From: Pseudorhizobium pelagicum
GTDB taxonomy: Bacteria > Pseudomonadota > Alphaproteobacteria > Rhizobiales > Rhizobiaceae
Direction of reading: 5' to 3'
Assembly: GCA_000722615.1 (NCBI GenBank)
Contig: JOKI01000006.1
Coordinates: 1-64,000, forward strand
Length of the DNA stretch: 64,000 nt
Part shown: piece after piece, positions 1 to 8,747 of the stretch
Position numbering within the stretch: position 1 is the stretch's first letter
How the letters are laid out: the number at the start of each line of letters is the position of its first letter
The notes under the pieces: generated by a model
Seen by the model: only the letters and a program-made list of their open reading frames with translations
Database searches by the model: none
What the model was told of the DNA's origin: nothing
Program-made: the position numbers and the translations under genes

Positions 1-110
1 GCGCGTTGCGGCTGAAACAGCACCCGGATTTCCTGGAGCAGAAGCGATATGCTGGCGAGCGCTGCAAGCAGGCAGGCAAACGACAAGGAAAACAGTTTAA
101 GCTGATGCAT
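1..110 (-). CDS. N-terminal fragment of a membrane or exported protein (runs off left edge)
   Basis: On the minus strand an ATG at 110-108 opens a frame that stays open to the window edge (36 complete codons). The peptide begins MHQLKLFSLSFACLLAALAS and continues with a hydrophobic stretch of about 20 residues, then a basic segment. This is what a signal anchor or first transmembrane helix looks like. An in-frame TAA about 35 bases upstream limits the start, and an AGGG lies about 7 bases before the ATG. No domain is visible because only the N-terminus is inside the window, so no function is proposed. The opposite strand also carries an open frame here, but its product is Cys/Arg-rich and resembles no protein family. 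Confidence 0.35.
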   Translation of the reverse strand, partial: MHQLKLFSLSFACLLAALASISLLLQEIRVLFQPQR

Positions 111-457
111 TCGGCCCTGCAGCGACGGTGTTGCAAATGCTTAGGCGCCTCGCACATTGACAGCAAGGGCTTTCTTCACGCGTCCACCTTCCAGGCGACG
201 GTGGGGGAGCCAGTAATGGGAGACCTACAACTCCCGCAACCCCGGACCAGCCGTTCGCGAGAGATCTCCATTCACGTCTCGATTTTCGCCGTTCTTGTCT
301 GCTTGCGATTTACTTGCACTGTCCAACGCCTCATCGTGATGAGGTCTACAAGCAAGCTATGTATTTTTCAACACTGTTTGGAGCGTCTTTGCGGGGTTGA
401 CCACCGCGTATGATAATGCTGCTTTGGCCAAGTAAGAAACCATGTAAGGAGATTCTG
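111..457. other. Intergenic region upstream of the OmpA-domain gene
   Basis: About 350 bases between a leftward partial gene and the rightward OmpA-domain gene. It should contain both promoters. I see no convincing -35/-10 pair; TATGAT at 409-414 is a possible -10 element for the rightward gene. No supportable gene. Confidence 0.4.
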
Positions 458-1267
458 ATGGTGAAATTTTTAGCATTGTGTGCCGCTGCATATGCCATCG
501 GCGGCTCGGCAAGTGCGGCTGACATCAGGTTACATCTCACTGGTACGGAACTAAATGGTGGTCCGGCATTTGAAATTCTGGTCGATCAGGAGGTGGTCGG
601 AAAGGGCACCGTTGATCCAATTCCGGCGCCAGGCAAGTACGCTGAGTTCACATTTCAGGTCCCGGATGAGCAGCTGAGTGACGCCAACCAGATTTCGGTA
701 CGCATGACTAACGACGCATATGAAGAGGGGGTAGGCGACCGCAACCTTGACGTCGTGTCTGCGACAGTGGCCAGTGTTCAGCTTGAGTCCACTGATTTCC
801 GCATTATGCGACAAGGGGAGGATACAGGGCGTTCTGACGGTCGTCTCTCTGCCAATTTAGATGTGGCTGTAGCCGAGGCTCCTTCTGAAGGGTGGTTTTC
901 TGATCAATCCGCAACGAACCCGGCGCATTCTTCTTCCCGGAACGCCGAGTGCGAAGCTCTGACCGTTTCTGTAACAGGATATTCGAATGGGCTTGCAACG
1001 ATCAGCGATGCTCAGCGCGCATTACTGGCGGAGTTTTTGGGGCAGAAGAACTGTCAGATAAAGGTGGTGGGATACAGCAGCACCGTTGGTTCAGAGGCGG
1101 CGAACAAACGGTTGGCCTCCCAGCGTGCTGAGGTTGTCGCTGACTATCTCGTCAGCGCAGGTGTTTCTCGCGACCGGGTTCTCACGCTGGGCGAAGGCGA
1201 GACGGAGCAATTTGGCCCCGCGCAAGGTGATAATCGCAGAGTGGTTGTCTCTTCAGCGCCTCTTTAA
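458..1267 (+). CDS. Exported OmpA-family protein with N-terminal carbohydrate-binding-like (CBM60-type) domain
   Basis: A 269-residue secreted protein with a signal peptide of about 20 residues (hydrophobic core, Ala-Ser-Ala-Ala cleavage region). Residues about 21-110 resemble the Ca-dependent xylan-binding CBM60 module found in many alphaproteobacterial exported proteins. A variable linker follows, and residues about 170-269 form an OmpA C-terminal peptidoglycan-binding domain with the helix motif NKRLASQRAEVV. The Asp that binds diaminopimelate in OmpA appears to be Ser (GYSSTVG), so peptidoglycan affinity may differ. The start at 458 is chosen over an in-frame ATG at 410 because TAAGGAG lies 7 bases upstream and the protein then begins directly with the signal peptide. 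It is likely a cell-envelope protein displaying a glycan-binding domain. A strong hairpin follows the gene. Confidence 0.85.
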   Translation: MVKFLALCAAAYAIGGSASAADIRLHLTGTELNGGPAFEILVDQEVVGKGTVDPIPAPGKYAEFTFQVPDEQLSDANQISVRMTNDAYEEGVGDRNLDVVSATVASVQLESTDFRIMRQGEDTGRSDGRLSANLDVAVAEAPSEGWFSDQSATNPAHSSSRNAECEALTVSVTGYSNGLATISDAQRALLAEFLGQKNCQIKVVGYSSTVGSEAANKRLASQRAEVVADYLVSAGVSRDRVLTLGEGETEQFGPAQGDNRRVVVSSAPL

Positions 1268-1710
1268 CTACATCACCTCCCACACCTTAACCGTCCGAGG
1301 CTTGCCAGAGGAACGCGCACCACCTTCGTTCCTCTGGCGCTAGATTGCGTGAAGCCTTGAAGTTCTTGGAATGAAAGCGGAGAATTTCGTTTGCCAACTG
1401 AAATTAATTCGACGAGAGGGGTCGTCTCCTAGAGCACGAAGACGATACCCTCCTCGCAATCAGACGGCAGAACCGCCCTCCTAGAGCGGCCTATGCTGTT
1501 CCCAACCAGATCCCGCCGACCTCAAATGCCATGAGCCGAGTCTCTTCGTTGGTGTCATCGCGCAATCTCTACGCTTGGGCCTGACGATCAGTTAACCACC
1601 CAACGACTTTCTGTGGTCGATTTGGCCGATTGGCCTTGAGAGAAATGCTGCATCGAACGGATAGTTAAGCCTCTGCTGATAGTCCGGGTCAGGGACATGG
1701 GGACGGGCGA
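1268..1710. other. Intergenic region between OmpA-domain gene and GGDEF/EAL gene
   Basis: About 440 bases with no supportable gene. It contains the strong hairpin at 1304-1338 (listed separately). The 9-mer TCCTAGAGC occurs twice, near 1426 and 1480. Nothing else stands out. Confidence 0.4.
1304..1338. terminator. Perfect 12-bp stem hairpin, terminator-like
   Basis: GCCAGAGGAACG at 1304-1315 is the exact reverse complement of 1327-1338, with an 11-base loop. It lies 36 bases after the OmpA-domain stop codon. No T-run follows, so it may be a 3'-end stabilising structure rather than a classical intrinsic terminator. Confidence 0.5.
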
Positions 1711-3921
1711 ATGGATGCCAGCGTGCAAAACGTCGAGCTTGGAGAGGTGCCGGGACAGCGCCGGCGCCCGCTCAGGCTTGACTGGCACCGCTCCCTGTTC
1801 AGCAAGACGACGCTGTTTCTCACCTTTGCCATCGCCATTGCCTATTGCGTCGGAGCCTCGGCCGGCTGGCTGATGCTGCGCGGCAATTCGCAGGCGCAGT
1901 GGCAGCGCCAGGCGGAGATGAACGCCCAGATCGCCAGTTCCACCATTCGCACCATCTACACCTTCGTCGCCGTCGAAACCGATCCGTCGGGACAGATTCT
2001 GCGCATCGTCAGCGAGCGGCCGCTCGGCGACGACCAGTCGGTGCTCGATACCGGGTTCAACCCCGCCGATGTGCTAGCTCTGGCGGCAGCGCAGACCAAG
2101 AACGAAATCTGGCTGTTCCAGCATGCCGCAGACGGGTCGTTCGTCAGTCTCACCAATGCCACCGAGGGCGCCGCCGGCGAGGTACTCGATTGGCCGGGCG
2201 AGCCTCAAGGCGACCACTTCTTCCACGGCTTTGCCAGGATCGGTGGCACCCGTCACTATGTCGCGTCCCTGCCCGTCGTCACGCCGGGCGGCCAGCCGAT
2301 CGGCCTGTTGGTGGCCAGCATCGGCCGCGCCGATGACCTGATGCACTACCAGCGCAACCTGCTGCTGAACGCCTTCGTGGTCCTGATCGCCATCCTGCTG
2401 GTTACCGGCATTCTCGTCACGCTTCTGGTCCGCAAGGTCTTCAGACCTCTGCCGGCGCTGATGGCGGCGCTGACGCGCATTGCCGAGGACGACACCAGCG
2501 CGCCGACACCGTTCCAGGATCGGTCGGACGAAATCGGTCGCTTTGCGGTCGCCATCGAGGCCCTGCGCGCCGCCGTCGTCGAGCGCGAAACGCTTCGCCA
2601 GGTCAGGGAAACGGCCAAGCAGCTCGAGCATCTTGCCCATCACGACCCCCTCACCGGCCTGCCCAACCGCGCCTATTTCAACCGGCAGCTTGGCGAGGCG
2701 CTGGAGGAGCTGGCCAAGGGCGGCGCGCAGGTCAATCTGCTGCTGCTCGACCTCGATCGCTTCAAACCCGTCAATGACAACCTTGGCCATGCTGTCGGCG
2801 ATGCGCTGCTGGTGGCCGCAGCCGAGCGGATGGCGCTCCTTCGCGGACCGCACGACCTGGTCGCCCGGCTCGGTGGCGACGAGTTCGCGCTGATCCAGCG
2901 CGTCAGGCAGGACCCGATCCTGGAGGCAAGCCAGCTGGCCAAGGCGCTGGTGCAGGCGATCGCGACGCCCTTCAGCGTCCTCGGCCATCAGGTTTCGATC
3001 GGCGCAAGCGTCGGCATCGCCAAGGCGCCGCGCCAGGACGCCGCTGCCACTGCCCTCTTGAAGAGCGCCGATATCGCCCTCTACGCCGCCAAATCGGCAG
3101 GCCGCGGTACCTATCGGCTCTACAAGGAGGGCATGGTCATGGCTGGCGCCAACCGCTACGCCCTGGAGCGCGACCTGGAGCTTGCCGTCGCGCGGGGCGA
3201 GCTGCGGCTGCACTATCAGCCGATCGTCGCCGTCGCAGACGGCGCGCTCGTTGGCTACGAGGCGCTGCTGCGCTGGCAACACCACGAGCTGGGGTTGATC
3301 ATGCCAGCCGACTTCATCGTGCTGGCGGAAGACGGTGGCCAGATCATCCGCATCGGGCAATGGGTCATCGAGGAAGCCTGCCGGACCGCAGCCCGGCTGC
3401 CGCAGCATCTGACGGTCGCAGTCAACGTCTCGGCGGCGCAGCTGCATCAGGAAAACTTCGTCGATGCGGTCAACCAGGCCTTGCTCGACAGCCGGCTTTC
3501 GCCGTCCCGGCTGGAGATCGAGCTGACCGAAAGCATGGCGCTGACCAGCGACGCGGCCCGGGCGGCTGTCGTCCAGCTGCATGCGCTTGGCGTGCGTCTG
3601 TCCCTCGACGACTTCGGGACCGGGCACTCCACCCTTTGCCATCTCCTGCAACTGCCGATCCACGGCATCAAGATCGATCGCAGCTTCGTCACCGACCTCG
3701 ACAGCAACCGCGACCAGCAGGCACTGGTCACCAGCCTCATCGAGCTGACCGCCAAGCTGGGGCTGAGCATCACCGCCGAGGGGATCGAGCACGACGGACA
3801 GCATGCATTTCTGCGGCAGACGGGCTGCGGATATGCCCAGGGCTATCATTTCGGGCGGCCGCAGCCGCTCTTGGCGCCCGACGGCGACCTTGCGACACCA
3901 TTATCCAGTGCAACCGGCTAG
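1711..3921 (+). CDS. Membrane-bound diguanylate cyclase/phosphodiesterase (sensor-HAMP-GGDEF-EAL)
   Basis: A 736-residue bifunctional c-di-GMP protein. A transmembrane helix (about residues 33-56) is followed by a periplasmic sensor region of about 160 residues, a second helix (about 217-240), a HAMP-like linker, a GGDEF domain (GGDEF at residues 388-392) and an EAL domain (EAL at 517-519, ELTES, DDFGTG, KIDRSF). Both catalytic signatures are intact, so synthesis and hydrolysis are each possible. The inhibitory I-site does not follow RxxD: the Arg sits one residue too far from the Asp. The gene is first in a tight operon, with the two following binding-protein genes starting 9 and 8 bases after the preceding stops. 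The periplasmic region is therefore a plausible docking site for those proteins (inference). Confidence 0.92.
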   Translation: MDASVQNVELGEVPGQRRRPLRLDWHRSLFSKTTLFLTFAIAIAYCVGASAGWLMLRGNSQAQWQRQAEMNAQIASSTIRTIYTFVAVETDPSGQILRIVSERPLGDDQSVLDTGFNPADVLALAAAQTKNEIWLFQHAADGSFVSLTNATEGAAGEVLDWPGEPQGDHFFHGFARIGGTRHYVASLPVVTPGGQPIGLLVASIGRADDLMHYQRNLLLNAFVVLIAILLVTGILVTLLVRKVFRPLPALMAALTRIAEDDTSAPTPFQDRSDEIGRFAVAIEALRAAVVERETLRQVRETAKQLEHLAHHDPLTGLPNRAYFNRQLGEALEELAKGGAQVNLLLLDLDRFKPVNDNLGHAVGDALLVAAAERMALLRGPHDLVARLGGDEFALIQRVRQDPILEASQLAKALVQAIATPFSVLGHQVSIGASVGIAKAPRQDAAATALLKSADIALYAAKSAGRGTYRLYKEGMVMAGANRYALERDLELAVARGELRLHYQPIVAVADGALVGYEALLRWQHHELGLIMPADFIVLAEDGGQIIRIGQWVIEEACRTAARLPQHLTVAVNVSAAQLHQENFVDAVNQALLDSRLSPSRLEIELTESMALTSDAARAAVVQLHALGVRLSLDDFGTGHSTLCHLLQLPIHGIKIDRSFVTDLDSNRDQQALVTSLIELTAKLGLSITAEGIEHDGQHAFLRQTGCGYAQGYHFGRPQPLLAPDGDLATPLSSATG

Positions 3922-3930
3922 GAGCAGCAG

Positions 3931-4863
3931 ATGGAAAACAGACGGGAGGGGTTTCTAAGGTACCGGGGTGCGCGACACCGGATCATCGGCCTTGCGGTGG
4001 CGACACTTCTTGTCAGCCATGCAGCGCCGGCTATTGCGGCCGAGGGGACCCTGGCCAGGATCGCGCAAACCAAGACGGTGACGATCGGACACCGCGAGGA
4101 TGCCGTGCCCTTCTCCTACCGCGGTCCCGATGGCACAATTATTGGCTACTCGACGGAGCTTTGCCAGCGCATCGCCGAAAGGATCAGGGTCGAGCTTGGG
4201 CTCGACGAGCTGAAGGTGGCCTATGTTCCCTCCTCCGCTGCAACCCGCTTCGTGCTGGTCAAGTCCGGCGCCGTCGATCTGGAATGCACGACCACCACCA
4301 ACACGCCAGAACGGCGCAAGCTGGTGGATTTTTCCTACCCGCATTTCATCACCGCCACCCGTTTCGTGTCGAAGAAGAGGGACGGCCTGGACACCATCCA
4401 GTCGCTTGCCGGACGCTCGGTCGCCTCGACCACCGGCACCGTCAACATCGAGCAGTTGCAGGCGCTCAATCGCGCCAAGAGCCTCAACATCTCCGTGATG
4501 CTGGCCAAGGCCCATACCCAGGCCTTCGCCCTGGTCGAAGCCGACCGGGCCTCCGCCTTCGTGATGGACGGCATTCTTCTGGCCGCACTGGTGGCCTCCT
4601 CGGCGGATCCGCAGGCCTACACCATTTCCACCGAGACCTTCGGTCCACCAGAGCCTTACGGAATCCTGGTGCCGAAGGACGACGAGGCTTTTCGCGCCGT
4701 CGTCGACGCCGCGCTTGAGGAGATCTATACCAGCGGCGAGATCTTCGAGATCTACGACAAGTGGTTCAATGCGCCGATCCCGCCGGACGGCCAGAACCTC
4801 AACCTTCCCATTTCCGCAGAGCTACAGGCCGTCTTCGATAACCCGAAGGCCTATCACGACTAG
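3931..4863 (+). CDS. Periplasmic amino-acid-type solute-binding protein (SBP_bac_3), first copy
   Basis: A 310-residue family-3 extracellular solute-binding protein of the kind that binds glutamate/aspartate and other polar amino acids. A basic N-terminus and hydrophobic stretch end near residue 36 (PAIAAEG), so it is exported. The fold signatures are visible: the DAVPFSYRGPDG strand-turn, the GYSTELC helix, ECTTTTNTPERR, and the hinge-side segment SVASTTGTVNIEQL. AGGAG lies just upstream of the ATG. No permease or ATPase gene is nearby, and the gene sits between a GGDEF/EAL gene and a paralogous binding protein. It may therefore be a signal receptor rather than a transport component. The ligand cannot be read from sequence. 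Confidence 0.88.
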   Translation: MENRREGFLRYRGARHRIIGLAVATLLVSHAAPAIAAEGTLARIAQTKTVTIGHREDAVPFSYRGPDGTIIGYSTELCQRIAERIRVELGLDELKVAYVPSSAATRFVLVKSGAVDLECTTTTNTPERRKLVDFSYPHFITATRFVSKKRDGLDTIQSLAGRSVASTTGTVNIEQLQALNRAKSLNISVMLAKAHTQAFALVEADRASAFVMDGILLAALVASSADPQAYTISTETFGPPEPYGILVPKDDEAFRAVVDAALEEIYTSGEIFEIYDKWFNAPIPPDGQNLNLPISAELQAVFDNPKAYHD

Positions 4864-4871
4864 AGGAGACC

Positions 4872-5804
4872 ATGATGCCGCTCATGCTCAAGATCCTTTC
4901 ACGCACGCTTGCGTCGGTCGCCGTGATCTTCGGTGTCACCCACGCCCTGGCTGCGGGAACCGGCACCGGCCAGGAGAAGGCAGCCTCGACGCTGGAGCGC
5001 ATTCGCGAGACCGGTCGCATCCGCATCGGCTACGGCGACACCGCACCCTTCTCCTACCGACTGCCCGACGGGCAGGTGGTCGGATATTCGATCGACCTGT
5101 GCCGGCAGGTGTCGGAGACACTGCGAAAGCAGCTGGGGCTTGCAAGCCTCCAGATCGACTATGTCCACCGAACGCCGCGCAATCGCGTCCAGTTGCTCAA
5201 CGACCGCATCATCGACATCGAGTGCAATGCCAGCACCAACACCGCCGAGCGCCGCCGCAGCGCCGCCTTCGCGCTCAGCCACTTCTATGCGTCGACCCGC
5301 TATGTCTCGCTGACCCGGCACGGCCTGCAGACGGTTGACGACCTGCGCGGCCGCAGCGTCAGCGTCGCGCTCGGCACCGTCAATGTCGGGCAGATCAACG
5401 AACTCAACCGCGACAGGGCGCTCAACCTGTCGATCGTTCCCGCCGACGGGCTGCAGGCGGCATTCGATCTGGTCAAGGGCGGGCAGGTGTCCGCCTTCGC
5501 CATGGACGACGTCCTGCTGAGCGCCATGATCGCCGCCAGCCGACAGCCACAGGATTTCTCGCTGTCGAAGGAACTGGTGGCTGCGATGCAACCCTACGGT
5601 TTCATGATGCGGCTTGGCGACGACCCATTCAGGGATGCGGTCAACGCGGCGCTGGCGCAGATCTACCGCGACCCGAAGATGGCAGGCCTCTATCGACGCT
5701 GGTTCGAGGAGCCGATCCCGCCCGGCAACATCACCTTGCATCAGCCGATGAGCCCGCGCCTGCAGCAGGCATTGGCACAGCCACGAGAGGAAACCGGCAT
5801 TTAG
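4872..5804 (+). CDS. Periplasmic amino-acid-type solute-binding protein (SBP_bac_3), second copy
   Basis: A 310-residue paralogue of the preceding gene with the same architecture: signal peptide (about residues 1-26), then the TAPFSYRLPDG, GYSIDLC, ECNASTNTAERR and SVSVALGTVNVGQI segments. The divergence between copies is clearly older than a recent duplication, yet length and gene order are conserved, which suggests two related ligands or a hetero-pair. It begins 8 bases after the previous stop and ends the operon, followed by an inverted repeat. Function as a ligand sensor for the upstream c-di-GMP protein is inference from context. Confidence 0.88.
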   Translation: MMPLMLKILSRTLASVAVIFGVTHALAAGTGTGQEKAASTLERIRETGRIRIGYGDTAPFSYRLPDGQVVGYSIDLCRQVSETLRKQLGLASLQIDYVHRTPRNRVQLLNDRIIDIECNASTNTAERRRSAAFALSHFYASTRYVSLTRHGLQTVDDLRGRSVSVALGTVNVGQINELNRDRALNLSIVPADGLQAAFDLVKGGQVSAFAMDDVLLSAMIAASRQPQDFSLSKELVAAMQPYGFMMRLGDDPFRDAVNAALAQIYRDPKMAGLYRRWFEEPIPPGNITLHQPMSPRLQQALAQPREETGI

Positions 5805-5842
5805 CCGCGAACGCCACGGATCAGGGTGAGGCCACCTCGCGG
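5805..5842 (+). terminator. Possible terminator after the GGDEF/binding-protein operon
   Basis: CCGCGA at 5805-5810 pairs with TCGCGG at 5837-5842, and an inner GGTG/CACC stem lies between them. A short GCTTTAT follows. The T-run is weak, so this is tentative. Confidence 0.35.
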
Positions 5843-5970
5843 GCTTTATCGCAGCCGTGTCACAGGCCATTGTCGTGCACACACCTCGGTCCGTTGCGCC
5901 GACACTGACGGGATCTCCGCGAGACGGGCGGATTGGATCCCTGCGCAGCGATACCTGCCGATGCGGCACG

Positions 5971-6001
5971 AAAAGCCCGCCGACCGGGGATGGTCGGCGG
6001 G
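5971..6001 (-). terminator. Intrinsic terminator of the 31-residue gene (minus strand)
   Basis: CCCGCCGACC at 5976-5985 is perfectly complementary to 5992-6001 with a 6-base loop. Read leftward, a short T-run (complement of 5971-5974) follows the stem. It lies 50 bases after the stop of the small gene at 6052-6147, which supports that gene as a transcription unit. Confidence 0.6.
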
Positions 6002-6051
6002 AAGTCTCTACGCCAGAAGGGACGGGGGGCGCAGGGATTGGGGGGGGTGGT

Positions 6052-6147
6052 TCAGCCGGCCGCCAGGGCGCCGAGCCCGACGACGCCGATAAAGCAGCCC
6101 AGCAATGGCAGCAGTATCCACCGTGCCTGATAAACGCTGTTGTCCAT
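6052..6147 (-). CDS. 31-residue single-pass membrane peptide
   Basis: A short frame on the minus strand starts at ATG 6147 with GGAGG seven bases upstream and stops at 6052. The product begins MDNSVYQARW and is followed by a hydrophobic Leu/Gly/Ala/Val segment of about 18 residues that reaches almost to the C-terminus, so it should be a small inner-membrane peptide. A strong ribosome-binding site, a hydrophobic helix and a dedicated downstream terminator argue for a real gene despite its size. It lies between, and is oriented with, the CHASE4 GGDEF/EAL gene (its start is about 190 bases after that gene's stop). No family was recognised. Confidence 0.6.
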   Translation of the reverse strand: MDNSVYQARWILLPLLGCFIGVVGLGALAAG

Positions 6148-6339
6148 GATGGCCTCCAACTTGATGTTACGCGGACAAAAGCCGCCAGCCGCCTCGACGT
6201 TCCGGAGCAATCGACCGATCAGACCAATCCCGCGAATGCCTCAGACTTTGGTCCTAACTGGGTGTTCTGGACGACCGGACCGGAAGGCAGGCCCGGGGGG
6301 TCGTGCCCGGCACCCGTCGCCTCCCCCAGGGCGCCTGGT

Positions 6340-8514
6340 TCAGGCGACGGCGACAACCGGCCCGCCCGCAAGCAGCCGGTGCAGCGCCTCGCCGGCCAGT
6401 GGCCGCGACAGCAGATAGCCCTGCAGTTGGTCGCATCCGGCCAGGCGCAACAGCCTGCTCTGCTCCTCGGTCTCGACCCCTTCGGCGGTGGTCTGCAGGC
6501 CCTTGGCATGCGCCATCGAGATCATCGCCTCGATCACCGCGCCACTGCCTGTCTGGCCCAAGGCATCGATGAACGACTTGTCGATCTTGATGCGGTCGAC
6601 ATGGAGATCCTGCAGCCGGCCGAAGGACGAATAGCCGGCACCGAAGTCGTCGATGGCGAAGCGCACGCCGGCCTGCCGCAGCACCCCGATCGTTCTCTCG
6701 CTGATACGGCTGCCGTCCAGCTGCTGGCTTTCCGTGATCTCGATTTCAAGACGCTGCGGATTGATCTGGAACTGCGCCAGCGTGGAGAGGATGTGGATCG
6801 GGTAGGAGGCCGCATGCAGCTCCAGAAGCGAGGCGTTGATGGCGAGCTTGAGGCCGTCGTAGCGGGCAACGGTCTCGCAGGCGTTGTGCAGCACGATCTG
6901 ACCAAGAGGCTGGATCAGCCCCAGTTCTTCCGCCAGCGGGATGAAGACGTCGGGTCCGATCACGCCCTTTTGCGGATGGCGCCAGCGGGCCAGGGCCTCG
7001 ACACCGGAAAGCTGCCCGGTGCCGGCATCATAGACCGGCTGATAGACGGTTTCGATCTCTTTCCTGTTTTCCACCGCCGCGCGCAGATCGCGCTCCATCT
7101 CCCGGCGGGCCTGCAGCACCTCGTCCATGTGCCGGCCGAAGATGGCAAAGCGGCCGCGCCCGGCCGCCTTGGCATGATAGAGCGCGATATCGGCCTGGCG
7201 GATGATTTCCGTTGCGTCGGCGGCGCCGCAAACCGGCACGGCCCCGACGCTGACACCGATCTGGACCAGGATGCCGTCGACTTCGAAGGGCTCGGCCAGA
7301 CTGGCCACCAGCTCGGTGCATGTCGCAGCAATCTGCTCCTCCCTGACATCGCGCAGCAGCACCGTGAACTCGTCGCCGCCGATCCGGCCGATCGCAACGG
7401 GGCCCAGCAGGCGCCGCAGCCGCTCCGCCACCTGGACGATCAGTCCGTCCCCGACGGGATGCCCGAAGGTATCGTTGACCTGCTTGAAACGGTCGAGATC
7501 AAGAAACAGCACCGCATGGTGCTCGTCCATCGAGGAGGCGGCGAGGCGCTCGCTGAGCGTGGCACCAAAACCGGCGCGGTTCAAAAGCCCGGTCAGGCCG
7601 TCGTGGTGCGCCAGATGTTGCAGCTCCTGCCGGCTGGCGGCCAGCCGCGCCGACCGGCGCGACAAGAGCCCGCCGAGTGCGGCAAAGGCTGCAAACACGC
7701 CGATAAGGGCGACCACCATGGCCGGCACGGTCGCCTGCAGCACGGTGGTTCCCGGTTGAAACGGTTGCCAGGTGAGATAGCCGATCACGGTGCCGCCGCG
7801 GGTGCTCAGCGGCACCTGCCCCTGAGCGCCCGTGGGCGCAGGCGCCCATGAGAAGTGCAGGCCGGTCAGTTGATAGTCGCTTTCGGTGAGGGCGGCAAAA
7901 CTGCCGTCGAGAAAGCGGAAGGCGACATGGAGGTTCTCGCGCCCGGCGTCCTGCACGATCTCACCGCTGTCAGACACGATCGGCTTGACGCTGACAATCG
8001 CTGGCCGGCTGCCGATCACAGTCAGGTCGCTTTCGCCGATCGTCAGGACCTGGTCCGTCACCCCGGTTTCGTCGCCGGCCAGCAGTCGCGCCCGCAGCCG
8101 CGCAACGAGCGGCGCATAGGCCCGTTGATATGGGGCGAGGTCGACGGCATCGGCCCCGTCGGCGAGATAGTGGTAGAAGGCGGTCCCGTCAGGATCCAGG
8201 ACGAAAAGCGCATCATGACCGAAATAGGAGCTCATCCAGCTTCCCAGATTGGTCTCCATCCACTCCCCGTCAGCCTCTCCCGTCTTGACAACCGCGTCGT
8301 CCCAGACGGTGGCGCTTTCCTGATCATGGGCCACGCCGCTCTGCAGCTTCGACACGATCAGATTGACGAGATCCTGCTGGCGTCTGGCGGCGAGGGCATC
8401 ACTCTCGGCAGCCGCCCACAGCAAGGCGGTCAACACCAGACATCCCGCCAGGACGGAAACCAGAAGCGGGAAGCCCAGCCAGAGGAAGACCCGTGAACGA
8501 AAAACCGACCCCAT
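6340..8514 (-). CDS. CHASE4-type membrane diguanylate cyclase/phosphodiesterase (CHASE4-GGDEF-EAL)
   Basis: A 724-residue protein. An N-terminal helix (about residues 9-33) is followed by a periplasmic CHASE4 domain, recognisable from VWDDAVVKTG and the FVLDPDGTAFYHY segment, then a second helix (about 262-285), a GGDEF domain (GGDEF at 379-383) and an EAL domain (EAL at 506-508, IDDFGAGYSSF, KIDKSF). Both active sites look complete; the I-site Asp is replaced by Val. It faces the GGDEF/binding-protein operon, so two c-di-GMP enzymes converge within 7 kb. The long antisense frame across this gene is a GC-rich shadow. The CHASE4 ligand is unknown. Confidence 0.92.
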   Translation of the reverse strand: MGSVFRSRVFLWLGFPLLVSVLAGCLVLTALLWAAAESDALAARRQQDLVNLIVSKLQSGVAHDQESATVWDDAVVKTGEADGEWMETNLGSWMSSYFGHDALFVLDPDGTAFYHYLADGADAVDLAPYQRAYAPLVARLRARLLAGDETGVTDQVLTIGESDLTVIGSRPAIVSVKPIVSDSGEIVQDAGRENLHVAFRFLDGSFAALTESDYQLTGLHFSWAPAPTGAQGQVPLSTRGGTVIGYLTWQPFQPGTTVLQATVPAMVVALIGVFAAFAALGGLLSRRSARLAASRQELQHLAHHDGLTGLLNRAGFGATLSERLAASSMDEHHAVLFLDLDRFKQVNDTFGHPVGDGLIVQVAERLRRLLGPVAIGRIGGDEFTVLLRDVREEQIAATCTELVASLAEPFEVDGILVQIGVSVGAVPVCGAADATEIIRQADIALYHAKAAGRGRFAIFGRHMDEVLQARREMERDLRAAVENRKEIETVYQPVYDAGTGQLSGVEALARWRHPQKGVIGPDVFIPLAEELGLIQPLGQIVLHNACETVARYDGLKLAINASLLELHAASYPIHILSTLAQFQINPQRLEIEITESQQLDGSRISERTIGVLRQAGVRFAIDDFGAGYSSFGRLQDLHVDRIKIDKSFIDALGQTGSGAVIEAMISMAHAKGLQTTAEGVETEEQSRLLRLAGCDQLQGYLLSRPLAGEALHRLLAGGPVVAVA

Positions 8515-8747
8515 ACCAACACCGCACCATTTGCATCTGCGAATGTTCTAAATGACAGGAGGTTAACGGGGGGCCAAGCGGCACTGTTACCGGATCATGA
8601 AATCCTGCGATGACGAGCCGCGGCAGGCAGCGGCCGAGCAAGGCGCTCGGCCGACGCGAACGCAGCTCGGCGCCGAAGCGGCAGCTTTCTGGTCCAGTCG
8701 AACCCAGCAAAACGGGGGCGCACCCGGAGGATATCGCTACGAACACG

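Noticed and set aside
2074..3849. Long leftward open frame (about 590 codons) opposite the first GGDEF/EAL gene
   Set aside because: It is the antisense of a strongly conserved GGDEF/EAL gene; composition is Gln/Asp/Arg-rich without any domain and no ribosome-binding site was seen. GC-rich codon usage opens such shadow frames.
5857..7851. Rightward open frame (about 660 codons) across the CHASE4 GGDEF/EAL gene
   Set aside because: Antisense shadow of a gene with intact GGDEF and EAL motifs; no known domain.
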